64,000 bases of DNA from M50B91 sp964526665 (lineage in GTDB: Bacteria; Patescibacteriota; Gracilibacteria; UBA4473). Location: positions 96,548 to 160,547 of the forward strand of contig CAZGJL010000001.1 of the NCBI GenBank assembly GCA_964526665.1, written 5' to 3'. This document shows, in pieces, positions 34,425 to 44,100 of this stretch (within the stretch, counting starts at the first letter, position 1; each line of letters opens with the position of its first letter). Under the pieces are notes generated by a model. The model did not search any database, was not told where the DNA came from, and saw nothing but the letters and a program-made list of their open reading frames with translations. A program made the translations under genes and the position numbers.

Positions 34425-35036
34425 ATGCCACAAAAACGAGTTCGAAACCATGTAAACCCCCTTTCGATTCTCATCGAGCATTCGTTCGAAGGATTTGGAA
34501 ACGACAAACCAATTTTCGTTGATGTCGGGGCATGCAAGGGAGAATTTTCTGCCGAACTAATGGAAAAGTTCCCAGATCACAATTTCATTCTTTTTGAAAT
34601 TAGGCGACCGCTTGCCGAAAAATTAGCAGAAAAGTTTGCAGGCCAAAAGAATGTCGTTGTTTTTGACGGAGATGCTGCGCGGAATTTTCAATCAATACTG
34701 GGCCCATGTTTGGACCAAGGGGCGATGATTGAGGAAATTTTTGTAAACTTCCCCGATCCATGGTTCAAAGACAGGCACAAAAAGCGAAGATTCATAAATG
34801 CGAAACTCTTGCAACAATGTTCGGAGTGGTTGCCACAAGAAACATCTGTTGTTTTTCAAACAGATCAAAAATTTCTCTTTGATGAGACACTGGAGGAGAT
34901 TTCTGAGACTCCGTATGAGGCGGTAAAATTCTTTGATTCTTCGGCACACGGAATCCCTACACACTGGGAGAAACAGAAGCTTTTGGAGGGAGATGATATT
35001 TGGCGAGTTGTTTTCAAAAAAAGACCAGTCTCTTGA
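34425..35036 (+). CDS. trmB: tRNA (guanine-N7-)-methyltransferase TrmB
   Basis: A 203-residue SAM-dependent methyltransferase. The SAM-binding motif FVDVGACKGEFS is near residue 33, the acidic FEIRRPLAEK follows, and the family signature NFPDPWFKDRHKKRR lies near residue 108. TrmB methylates G46 in the tRNA variable loop. Motif I has GACKG where GCGKG is common. The stop codon lies inside the terminator hairpin of the converging rny gene. Confidence 0.92.
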   Translation: MPQKRVRNHVNPLSILIEHSFEGFGNDKPIFVDVGACKGEFSAELMEKFPDHNFILFEIRRPLAEKLAEKFAGQKNVVVFDGDAARNFQSILGPCLDQGAMIEEIFVNFPDPWFKDRHKKRRFINAKLLQQCSEWLPQETSVVFQTDQKFLFDETLEEISETPYEAVKFFDSSAHGIPTHWEKQKLLEGDDIWRVVFKKRPVS

Positions 35037-35048
35037 GAGACCGGTCTT
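35015..35048 (-). terminator. intrinsic terminator of rny overlapping the trmB stop
   Basis: On the minus strand a 12-bp stem with one mismatch (AAGACCGGTCTC with GAGACTGGTCTT) is followed by a T run. It overlaps the last codons of trmB on the other strand. Confidence 0.85.
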
Positions 35049-35070
35049 AAATACAAGCTGGTTGCAAAAA

Positions 35071-36615
35071 CTATTTCGCGATGTTGTCGTAGCGACTTTC
35101 TCGCAAAACAGCTACGCGAACTTCTCCAGGATATTCACAAGATTTTTCAATCTTTCGGGCAATCTCAAAGGAGAGCTTTTCGGATTTCAAATCGTCTATT
35201 TTTTCTGCGTTTACAAACACGCGGACCTCTCGTCCTGCCTGAATAGCAAACACCTTTTCAACACCATCAAATCCTGTGGCAATGGCCTCAAGTTCTTTGA
35301 GTCGTTTGATGTATTTATCCAATGTCTCTCGTCGTGCCCCTGGTCGCGATGCGCTAATAGCATCTGCGGCCTGAAGAATTCGAGCTTCGATTGATTCATA
35401 AGGAAAGTCTTCGTGATGAGACTTCATTGCGCTGATGGTCGCCTTGTCTATTCCAAATTTTTCCAGAAGTTCCATGCCAATTACCGCGTGTCCTCCTTCA
35501 ACCTCATGACTTACGGCTTTTCCTATATCATGCACGAGTCCAGCTCGTTTACAAACCTCAGGATCAGCCCCAGGGATTTGTTCGGCTATTGCTTCTGCAA
35601 TGTAGGCCACTTCAATAGAGTGTGCTAATACGTTTTGTCCGTATGATGAACGAAAACGAAGCCGCCCAATAAGTTTTAATATTTGTACGGGCAAGCTCGA
35701 AATACCAAGGTCTTGTGCCGCCTGTTGTCCGAGTTCTTGTAACATTTTTTCAGAACGGTCTTGTGCTTTTCGCACCATCTCCTCAATTTTTGAAGGATGA
35801 ATTCGTCCGTCTTTAATTAACGCTTCAAGCGCTACTTTTGCGACATAACGACGGAACTGATCAAAGGATGAAATAGTGATTGTTCCTGGTGTATCATCAA
35901 TAATTACGTCCACCCCGGTCATTTGTTCAAAAGCATTGATGTTTCGTCCCTCTCGTCCAATAATTTTCCCTTTAAGAGAATCAGATTCGATTTTAACAAC
36001 ACTTACGGTCGCCTCAGAAGTAACAGAGGCAGAATAACGTTGTAGTGCCTGGACAACGATGTTTGAGCCCTCCTCGTCGGCAGTGTCCCGCATAAGATCC
36101 ACTTTTCGTCGAAGCGTTTCTGCGAGCTCGCCAGAAACCTCTTGTTCAAGACGGTCCATGAGCTCAGTTTTTGCATCTGCGCGAGAAAGCTTAGAGAGTT
36201 TTTCTAGCTCGGTGGTTTGTTCATCAAGCTGTTTTCCAAGCTCTTCTTCCTTTTCTTCGAGCTCTCGCTTCCCTTCTTCAAATCGTTCACGAGCAGCCTC
36301 TGAGCGTTCCATCTTTTCATCAAGCTGGGCCTCTCTTTTTGTGACACGCTCATCCATCTTGGACTGCATTGTTTCGAGCCGAGTACGCATTTGCTGCTCT
36401 TCTCGATGTACATCAGAACGAAGACGTTCTACATGTTTTCGCGCATCACCAAGGACGCGTTCGCTTTCTTTTTGTGCCGTGCCGCGGACTTGTTCTGCTT
36501 CACGACGAGCCGAAGACTCAATAGATTTTGCGCGAGGGCGCATGAGAATCCATGAAAGTCCAATTCCTACAACCAATCCCCCAAGAGGAAAGAGTAGTGT
36601 GGTTAAATAGTCCAT
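35071..36615 (-). CDS. rny: ribonuclease Y
   Basis: A 514-residue RNase Y. It has an N-terminal membrane anchor (residues 5-25), a long Glu/Arg-rich coiled coil (about 30-190), a KH domain (GKIIGREGRNINAFEQ near residue 215) and an HD domain with the metal motif LVHDIGKAVSHEVEGGHA near residue 360. It initiates mRNA decay by endonucleolytic cleavage at the inner membrane. Length and order match the family. It ends with a strong terminator. Confidence 0.96.
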   Translation of the reverse strand: MDYLTTLLFPLGGLVVGIGLSWILMRPRAKSIESSARREAEQVRGTAQKESERVLGDARKHVERLRSDVHREEQQMRTRLETMQSKMDERVTKREAQLDEKMERSEAARERFEEGKRELEEKEEELGKQLDEQTTELEKLSKLSRADAKTELMDRLEQEVSGELAETLRRKVDLMRDTADEEGSNIVVQALQRYSASVTSEATVSVVKIESDSLKGKIIGREGRNINAFEQMTGVDVIIDDTPGTITISSFDQFRRYVAKVALEALIKDGRIHPSKIEEMVRKAQDRSEKMLQELGQQAAQDLGISSLPVQILKLIGRLRFRSSYGQNVLAHSIEVAYIAEAIAEQIPGADPEVCKRAGLVHDIGKAVSHEVEGGHAVIGMELLEKFGIDKATISAMKSHHEDFPYESIEARILQAADAISASRPGARRETLDKYIKRLKELEAIATGFDGVEKVFAIQAGREVRVFVNAEKIDDLKSEKLSFEIARKIEKSCEYPGEVRVAVLRESRYDNIAK

Positions 36616-36788
36616 TTTTAATAGGTTAAAAAATCAGAGGAAATGGGATTTCTCGGTGTGACCTTTTTCGCTATACACTTCGTCAACAGGGACTCCCCTG
36701 CGAACACTTTAAGATGTATAAAAATTTATAAAAAAAATCGTATTGAAAATCCTACTTCATCCTGACTCTACGCGGTTTCCCTGTTTTG

Positions 36789-37217
36789 TCAATCTTTCCG
36801 ACAAGTGGAACAAAGTCCGCGAAAACTCATCTCAACTTCGCGTAATTCAAAAGTCTTTTCTCGGTGTAATTGTTGTTCGATTGACTTGAAATAATCGAGA
36901 AAAATTTCTTCTGCCTTATTGCACTTATCACAGATTAAAAAGTGATGTGAGTCGGAACGATTTCCAGGATCAGAACACTGAATGAATTTTCCATGCAAAG
37001 AATGCAACAGATGCACAGCAATTAAACGATCGAGAATTCGGTATACGGTAGTGAGATCAATGGGGAGTCCTTCTGCTTCAAGTTTTGCACAAATTTCTGC
37101 TGAAGAAACAGGTACATTTGTGGTTTCAAGAATTCGTACAACATTCCGAACACCAGCCGTAACACGCCATCCATGCGCCACGAAGACTGTTTGAACGGAA
37201 GATAGGAATTCACTCAT
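36789..37217 (-). CDS. Fur-family metalloregulator
   Basis: A 142-residue Fur/PerR/Zur family repressor. It has a winged helix with the recognition region SSAEICAKL and LTTVYRILDRL near residue 52, then the metal-binding dimerisation domain with SHHFLICDKCNKAEEI near residue 93 and a closing CSTCRKD. The CxxC pairs indicate a structural zinc. Which metal it senses cannot be told. A TTG start at 37235 would add six residues; I prefer the ATG at 37217. Its neighbour upstream is the thioredoxin-CcdA fusion. Confidence 0.9.
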   Translation of the reverse strand: MSEFLSSVQTVFVAHGWRVTAGVRNVVRILETTNVPVSSAEICAKLEAEGLPIDLTTVYRILDRLIAVHLLHSLHGKFIQCSDPGNRSDSHHFLICDKCNKAEEIFLDYFKSIEQQLHREKTFELREVEMSFRGLCSTCRKD

Positions 37218-37273
37218 CGTGCGCGACGGTAACAAAGTTGCGATTGTATGGCAAGAGAAACTTTAACAATTTT

Positions 37274-38413
37274 CTATCCGAGAAGTTGATTCAACAAAGA
37301 AGGATCTAAGAGAAGCGCTCCTCCGATCAACAACAAGAGAAGACCTCCAACAACATGAGACCATTGTACAATTTTTGGAGAAAAAACTTTCAACGACAAT
37401 GTCCACATGGCGATTATGAAAACCAAGAGGTCATCAAAAATATAAGCGACATCATAGATCCCGAGCGCAGACAGTTGTTGCCAGAGAGGAAGATCCAGAG
37501 AAACAAGGGCCGCTGTAAAAGTAGTGGGTATAGCAAAAGAGCAGAGTAATTCTACAGAATTTACGCTAAAAGCAAGTCCGATTACTCCCAACAAAACAAG
37601 CCAGAGACTTTTTTTCTCGAGGACAGAAGTCATCCGTTCAGAAAATTTCCGACGACTGGTGGCATCTCGAACAGTACATTCGATTTGTGCCCGACGAGCC
37701 ACCCAGAGAGTGTGAGCTCCTGTCGCAAGGGCCATGATCCCCACCCCACGGAAAACCCAATCCATCGTGCTGGTTGCCATGAGGGCTGTAACTTCCCCAA
37801 ACCCCAAGAGGTATGTCAAGAGTGCCGCAAAATACAAAATCCCAGAACTAGCTATGAAGACTCCACCAATAAGCCATCGTCTTTTCTTGGAATCAAGTCC
37901 CAATAAAAACCCAAGAAGAACAAACAAAGACCACATTGCACACGGATTAAATCCATCAGCAAGGCCAAGGGCGAGGGCCATGATCGGCCAAGAAGACTGA
38001 AGCCATTTTTCCCACTTTGGTGTTCCCTCGAGGAGACCAGCGGTCTCTTCATCCGTACAAGAATAATCACAGTCGAGAGCATACGCTTCCTTGAGTTGAT
38101 CCAAAATTGCTTCTCGCTGGAATCCAACAATCACGGCATCACCAATAATATTTACGGGCACGCCGGAAACAGGGGCATTTAATTCCTGAAGTCGTTTTTG
38201 CATCAAGCTCTGATTTCCTGTGTTATGCCAGACCTCATATTTATTCACTTTTAGTTCAGTGTGTGCCTCTTGCACCTGCTCGAGCCATTCCATTTCTTCA
38301 TGACAATGCGGACATTCCGCACCATAAAATAATTCTAACACAGGCATTTGTTGTGCTTGGACAGAGCTAATGCATAAGATTGCCCCGAAAACAGCAAAGA
38401 GAACTTTTTTCAT
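37274..38413 (-). CDS. thioredoxin-like domain fused to CcdA/DsbD-type electron-transfer membrane domain
   Basis: A 379-residue exported protein with a signal peptide (cleavage near residue 20). A thioredoxin-fold domain carries the redox pair Cys34-Pro-His-Cys37 and the cis-Pro segment GVPVN near residue 84. A membrane domain of about six helices starts near residue 143. The membrane part has the paired cysteines FNPCAMW near residue 157 and VELLCSFAIP near residue 287, as in DsbD/CcdA. It probably moves reducing power from cytoplasmic thioredoxin outward, and may reduce the thiol lipoprotein at 6.1 kb. That partnership is inferred. Confidence 0.88.
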   Translation of the reverse strand: MKKVLFAVFGAILCISSVQAQQMPVLELFYGAECPHCHEEMEWLEQVQEAHTELKVNKYEVWHNTGNQSLMQKRLQELNAPVSGVPVNIIGDAVIVGFQREAILDQLKEAYALDCDYSCTDEETAGLLEGTPKWEKWLQSSWPIMALALGLADGFNPCAMWSLFVLLGFLLGLDSKKRRWLIGGVFIASSGILYFAALLTYLLGFGEVTALMATSTMDWVFRGVGIMALATGAHTLWVARRAQIECTVRDATSRRKFSERMTSVLEKKSLWLVLLGVIGLAFSVNSVELLCSFAIPTTFTAALVSLDLPLWQQLSALGIYDVAYIFDDLLVFIIAMWTLSLKVFSPKIVQWSHVVGGLLLLLIGGALLLDPSLLNQLLG

Positions 38414-38448
38414 CGAGGAAATTCTGTCAGAATAGAAAAAAAAAGCAA

Positions 38449-39144
38449 ATGTTGAAACTTGATCACATCACTCTCGAACTAGGAAACCAAACCGTACTTC
38501 GCGACATTTCTTTTGAAGTGGACCCGGGAGAGATGGTAGCAATTCTGGGTATTTCTGGCGCAGGGAAATCTTCGCTTTTCCGCCTTCTTACAGGGGAATT
38601 GCATCCAACAAAAGGAGAGATTTTTTTGGACGACTTTTCTTTTGCAAGCCTGACTCCTGCCAGCCTGCAAAACTACAGAAGACAGATTGGAGTTGCCTTT
38701 CAGGATTTTCGCCTTCTTCCCAAGAAATCAGTTTTTGACAACATAGCCTTTGCTCTTGAAGTATGTGGGGAAGATGAAAAGATATCGAAAAAAGTACCAG
38801 AGTTGCTAGAACTAGTAGGACTAAGTCATCGTTCGGAGGCACTCCCACATGAGTTGTCTGGAGGAGAAAAACAAAGGACGGCCATTGCTCGTTCTCTCGT
38901 ACATGACCCCAAAATTCTAATTGCAGACGAAATTACCGGAAACCTTGACCCAAGAAATTCACGAGATATTGCAGATTTGTTGCAACATCTTCATTTAACA
39001 CAAGGACTAACGGTCCTGTTTTCTACACATGATCCTGTTTTGGTAGAGGCCATTTCTCCACGGGTAATTCGCCTGGAAGAAGGAAAAATACTTTTTGACA
39101 AAAAAGACTGTTCCCTAGAAAAAGCGTTTGAAGGAGTGTTATAG
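38449..39144 (+). CDS. ABC transporter ATP-binding protein, FtsE/LolD-like
   Basis: A 231-residue ATPase. It has Walker A GISGAGKSS near residue 35, a Q-loop in GVAFQDFRLLP near residue 82, signature LSGGEKQR near residue 137, Walker B ILIADEITGNLDP near residue 157 and an H-loop in STHDP. The closest resemblance is to FtsE, which with FtsX controls peptidoglycan hydrolases at division, and to LolD/MacB. No permease or ftsX gene follows; the next gene is convergent. The ATG at 38449 lies just upstream of the divergent thioredoxin-CcdA gene. Confidence 0.9.
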   Translation: MLKLDHITLELGNQTVLRDISFEVDPGEMVAILGISGAGKSSLFRLLTGELHPTKGEIFLDDFSFASLTPASLQNYRRQIGVAFQDFRLLPKKSVFDNIAFALEVCGEDEKISKKVPELLELVGLSHRSEALPHELSGGEKQRTAIARSLVHDPKILIADEITGNLDPRNSRDIADLLQHLHLTQGLTVLFSTHDPVLVEAISPRVIRLEEGKILFDKKDCSLEKAFEGVL

Positions 39145-39150
39145 AATTTT

Positions 39151-40461
39151 TTACATTCCCCACCCGGAAACAATTTTATCTAACTGATTCATTAAAGGCA
39201 TTGGGAGCTTGTCAGCAACTTGCTGCAGGAACTGTCGCCCCGCACCGCTTTGAGGAACAACGGAAACAATAAAAAGGATCTCTTCGGTTGTAGAATCAGC
39301 GTTGAGTATTTGTCGTGCCAAAGCCTCAACATATTGTTCTTGTAAAACGTGGCCATGATATCTTTGTCGTTCGGGGAGAGGCGCAAAAAGTCGCTGCAAA
39401 AGAACATATCTATTAAAGACAAGAAGGCCGCTATCAACGGTCAAAAATCGAGGAGCCCGTTCCTTTTCTACAACATCAAGAAGGGCCTTAACGGCAAAAG
39501 CATTTTTCAATAAATTTGTTCGCTCGGTTCGCTCAGAGAGGCGACTTACTACATCTTCTCTTGTAATGAGAGCGAGGTTTTCACGACGAAGAACCTGGAG
39601 ATCCCGAGAAGATTTTAAAACTTGGACAAGAGACTTGAAGGTGCGATCAGCGCTTTCGAGCTCAGCAGCAGCAATTTTTGCATCCTTTTGAAGATGAGAC
39701 TCAAGGGAATTGAGGGCCTTGGTTCGAGCAATTAAAAGTTTTGCCTGAATCGCCAAAATTTGGGCAGAAGAAAGATTTAAATCTTGAGGTATTTCCGGTG
39801 GAAGGGTCCCCTCTGTGTACAGACGAAGCTCTTCTCCCGCGACAAGAGTTGTTTGTGTTTTGTCCCAAGAAGTAACGAGGATGTCATTCTTTCTTGGACG
39901 AACATGCATTTCGCCACTATCGGAAACAGAAACATTAAGCGTGGCGCTATTTTTTGCATTAATTTTTCCACGACCTGTTTCAATGGCTCCACCCAGAAGA
40001 TCACCATCGACCGTTCCGCGGACAAGGAAAAGAGAATTCCCGTTAGGAACACGGACTTCAGTTTGTTCTCCGAGAACAGCGTGTAAAGACTTTCTTAATT
40101 GAATTTTTGCAGAAGAATTATTCCCAACCAAAACTTGGTCTCCCGGTCGGATACGAGTCTCTCCTGTAGCAATAAAAACCTTTCCATCTCGAACTATTTC
40201 AACAAGGCCAGTGGACTGCAATTCCCCAGCAGATTGTTCTCCACCAAGGATTGGAAGCAGAGACAAAACGATGGCTCCAACGACAGCAGAGCGAACCCAG
40301 CTAGATTTCCAAATTCGGAAAAAGGAATGAGTTGGTTTTTTTCGCACAAACTCACTTAGCGCACGCTCTCGAATGCGAGCCATTTGTGCACGATCAACGG
40401 AATGAGAAGTTTCCTCAATAAAGAATTTACGAAGTCGTTGTTGTAATTTTTCAAACCCCAT
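39151..40461 (-). CDS. membrane-anchored FecR-domain protein
   Basis: A 436-residue protein. It has a basic cytoplasmic N-terminus of about 50 residues, one transmembrane segment near residues 53-72 and a FecR-like beta domain (VEIVRDGKVF, then GDQVLVGNNSSAKIQL) spanning about residues 85-220. A helical C-terminal region of about 210 residues contains several Arg/Leu-rich segments. FecR domains bind signals or polysaccharide at the envelope, often paired with a sigma or anti-sigma system, but no sigma factor is adjacent. Its role is therefore open. It converges on the FtsE-like gene with six bases between stops. Confidence 0.7.
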   Translation of the reverse strand: MGFEKLQQRLRKFFIEETSHSVDRAQMARIRERALSEFVRKKPTHSFFRIWKSSWVRSAVVGAIVLSLLPILGGEQSAGELQSTGLVEIVRDGKVFIATGETRIRPGDQVLVGNNSSAKIQLRKSLHAVLGEQTEVRVPNGNSLFLVRGTVDGDLLGGAIETGRGKINAKNSATLNVSVSDSGEMHVRPRKNDILVTSWDKTQTTLVAGEELRLYTEGTLPPEIPQDLNLSSAQILAIQAKLLIARTKALNSLESHLQKDAKIAAAELESADRTFKSLVQVLKSSRDLQVLRRENLALITREDVVSRLSERTERTNLLKNAFAVKALLDVVEKERAPRFLTVDSGLLVFNRYVLLQRLFAPLPERQRYHGHVLQEQYVEALARQILNADSTTEEILFIVSVVPQSGAGRQFLQQVADKLPMPLMNQLDKIVSGWGM

Positions 40462-40498
40462 TCGTATCTTTTAACGAAAAACTGGCAAAAGTGTTACA

Positions 40499-41071
40499 TT
40501 ATTCAAACGAAACAGACTGAATAACAACGGGCTCAATTGGGTGATCGGTTAAGTCAGTATGTATACGGGAAAGGCGATCAATGACAGACATATTGCTTAC
40601 CACTTGTCCAAAAACAGTATGGCGTCCGTCTAGAAATTGTGCGTCTTGGTGTACAATAAAAAACTGGGAACCATTTGTGTCTGGTCCACGATTCGCCATG
40701 GAGACGGCTCCTCGAACATGGGAAAGCGTTTCAGAAATTTCATCTGGCAGAAACCCGCCTTCAAATGATTCGCCACCAGTCCCATCAGCATTTTCATAGT
40801 CTCCTCCCTGAAGAATAAATCCTTTGATTATTCTATGAAAAACAGTGTCATTATATTTTTCGTTTTTAGCTAGTCGATAGAAATTTTCTGCAATACGCGG
40901 GGCTTCATCATAAAAAAGCTTAATTTTAATGTCTCCAAGATTTGTGTGAAGAGACACGGTTTGAGGCAATTCTTCTTGTATTAAAGAGGTAAAAAGCATG
41001 TCTGGCCGAATAAAAAAAGCGAGGCCAGCAACAATTATTCCAATTCCGATTCCGAGGAGAATTTTTTTCAT
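40499..41071 (-). CDS. membrane-anchored cyclophilin-type peptidyl-prolyl isomerase
   Basis: A 190-residue protein with an N-terminal signal anchor (residues 3-22) and a cyclophilin domain. Signature segments are YNDTVFHRIIKGFILQGGDY near residue 82 and NGSQFFIVHQ near residue 135, with GRHTVFGQV near residue 155. These include the catalytic Arg-Phe-Gln set. It probably assists folding outside the membrane. I start at the ATG at 41071, where the anchor begins; the open frame extends 31 codons further without protein-like character. Confidence 0.93.
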   Translation of the reverse strand: MKKILLGIGIGIIVAGLAFFIRPDMLFTSLIQEELPQTVSLHTNLGDIKIKLFYDEAPRIAENFYRLAKNEKYNDTVFHRIIKGFILQGGDYENADGTGGESFEGGFLPDEISETLSHVRGAVSMANRGPDTNGSQFFIVHQDAQFLDGRHTVFGQVVSNMSVIDRLSRIHTDLTDHPIEPVVIQSVSFE

Positions 41072-41195
41072 CAAATTTATTCTGACGAACCAGCGAGTGA
41101 AGGTCAAATTTTCCCAGTAGAAATGCATATAAATCTTTGTTTTTACACTTGAAAAAATCATCAAAATGTGGTATCATTTCCTGATTTTTTGAGAA

Positions 41196-44100
41196 ATGAA
41201 TTTACAAAAACAAAAAGAACAAGTTTGGTGGAGGGAGGCATTGCGCCTCCAGAAGATTGTTGCGACGCTTCTTTTGATTAGTTTTTCGGCAGGGTTGGTG
41301 CACTCGGATATTGACTTAGACGGAATTCCTGATGCAGTAGACCCGTTCCCAGAAACCGTTGCCCAGGACCCAAAAATACTTTCTCCAATTGAAGACGAAG
41401 TTATTTACGCTCCTTCTCGAGAAGTTGCTTTTGTCGGGACGGCAGAAACAGGAAGTCAGATAAAATTATTTGAAGACGGGATCCCCGCAGAGCTTTCGTG
41501 TCAGGAGGCTGGCGCAGAAGACGTCGAGGGGACAGGACTGTTGCTTTCGAAAACAACAGGAGGAAGCAACGTAGATCAAGTAAGCTTGCTTACAGGAACA
41601 AATTCCGTTTCTCAGGCATTTTATAATACAAATGCGGACTCGGCTTCGACAACATGGCGGACAGGCGGCACGGCTTCCTGGGCAACAGAGCAACTAGATG
41701 ACGCCATTGATGAAATTTGTGACTATCAAGCGGGAGGATCTCCGGACGATCGCTGTGGCTCAGTTGACTTCCCAGAACAAGTAATCGTTATTGCAACGGC
41801 AACGAGAGTATATCTTTTTGATGCACAATTAAGAACGTTCTGGAAAAGCCTTTCGGTTACAGGAGCGACTTCTGTAATCGCAGAGAACGGGAAACTTTTC
41901 GTTGGTACGACAACGGGGGTATTGGTGTGGGATTTTGCTGGAGATGATTTTACAAAAACCTTTACAAATGAATTGCCCGGGGGAGCAGTTGTTTCATTAG
42001 ATACGGTTTCCGTAGGGGCAACACAATACCTCTTGGTGGCAACGGCAAATGGGGCCGCGGCAATTAACCTTTCTACCGACGCAGTTTTAACATCGGTTGA
42101 CACAGGGACGTTGGAGGGAGCAGCATTTACTTCTTCAAACAGAATTTTATGGGCGACGGCAACAGAAGTGCAAATTTCAGTAGATCCGATTGATACGCTT
42201 GTTGATAACTGGGTGAGTACAGATATTTCGAGCACTGCTCGATTCCCATTTGCTTCACCAGGAACAGTTACGGCAGTTGCATCAGACTTAATTGGATTAA
42301 CAACGGGAGTTGCTCGAGTATTTGATGATGGGAACGGGAAATATCTTATCCAGCACGTAACACAAACGTCGGCAACGCTTCCAATGGGGATTTCTACACA
42401 GGGGCATTGGCTCTCTACCGACGCAGCAGAGGCAAGTGATGTAAGCTCGACCTCCAAAGACCTAGATAATGTTTTAACCGTAACATCGGTTCCGGCCTCA
42501 ACGGGGACAGATTTAGATATATTTGAATTTGGAGGAGCAGATCGTTATTTAAAAAGTCAAAACAATACAGACTTTTCTGTTTCGGGAGACACGGTAACCG
42601 TGGGGGCGTGGGTTCGTCGTCCTGATTTTGGAGGATCAGGACCATTCAAAAAAATACTTTCACACGGAGAGGGGGAGGCCGTTGGAGAATGGGATTACTG
42701 GCTATCAGCCGGAGAAAATTTCTTTGGGTATGGACTAGAGGCGGATCCTTATTTTTTCGGGCTTCGTTCAACGGAAGGGGAAAAAGGAGCGTCGGCTTTT
42801 ACTTTTGCCCTTGATACATGGCAACTATTGGTCGGAACGTATGATGGAGACGAGGGATCGTTACGAATATATCTAGACGGAGAAGAACAAGATCAGAATC
42901 TTTTGCTTCCCGGAGTAAACCCAGTTCCTTTAACGGGAAACATTGCAACAGTAGACAAAGAACTTCGTTTAGGATGGGGATATGATCAAGAATATTTTAA
43001 TGGAGATATGGCACTTCCCTTTGTTTCGGCCGAAGCATATTCAGCAGAACAAGTTGATCTATTGTATCGCTATTCAAACGGATGGTTTGCTGATAATACA
43101 ACCACAACACTACGAGGGACATCAGATTCCGTTGTAGATGTTACGTGTAACGCGGCACACAAAGAATGTTTCGTTTTAACCGATGATGGGACGGTGACCC
43201 GGATAGACGGGAACCTTTTTTCTGGCGGAGTTACTTCAGAGGTGGCAGGCGTTACAGACGTCTTAGAGATTACACCAACATATTTGGGAACATGGCAGTG
43301 TACGCATTCATTTGACACGAGTGGGCAGTATTCAGTATTTGCTCGTACATATTGGGACGCCGTGCCAACAGCAATTGATTCTGAGATGCGAAATTTCACC
43401 GTGTTTGCCCAGACAGAACAGACACTCACAACACCAACCATAGTCGCTTTCCCGGACACGTTTATAGGGCAAGACTTTGCAACGGTACTCTGGCGAACAG
43501 ATGAAACTGATCAAGATTTTTTTGTTACACAGGTTGCAACAGATCCAACATTTCAGGTCGGGGTGCGACAGCAAATTACGCAGGGACATTCAGCACGCTT
43601 TGATGCACTTGATAATGCACAAGAATATTATTTTCGCGTAAAAGCACAAAATCATGTCGGCGGAGCCTCGGAATGGTCAGACGTAGTCACAACAACGGTT
43701 GATGTCTCGGCACCAACCGAAGGAGTGGTACAAAATATTGATGGACGGATTTCTTCTTTAGAATCGGTTAATTTTTCATGGGAAACGACTCCCTTTTCAG
43801 ATATTGGAGCAGGAATTGTTTGGTATGAATTAGAAGTTAGCAAGGATCAAACTTTTGTCGATGAGGCAGAGCGCGTTTATACAAACGATCGACTAGAGGC
43901 GGTAAGTTATGAATTTCTTGATGAAGAACAAGGGGAGATCTATTTTGCTCGTGTTCGGGCCATGGATGCGGTAGGAAATTGGTCTGGGTGGATCACAAGC
44001 GCAGGAACACTCATTGATAAAACAGCACCAACAGAATTCACACTGAGTCCCTTGGCAACAACAGCAGGAGGAGAAGCGAGACTCAGATGGACTCCTTCTT

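Noticed and set aside
36059..36610. Long Ser/Arg-rich frame antisense to rny
   Set aside because: Shadow of the coiled-coil codon bias of rny on the other strand.
41726..42457. 243-codon frame antisense to the giant surface gene
   Set aside because: Shadow of the Thr/Ala-rich coding strand; no independent signals.
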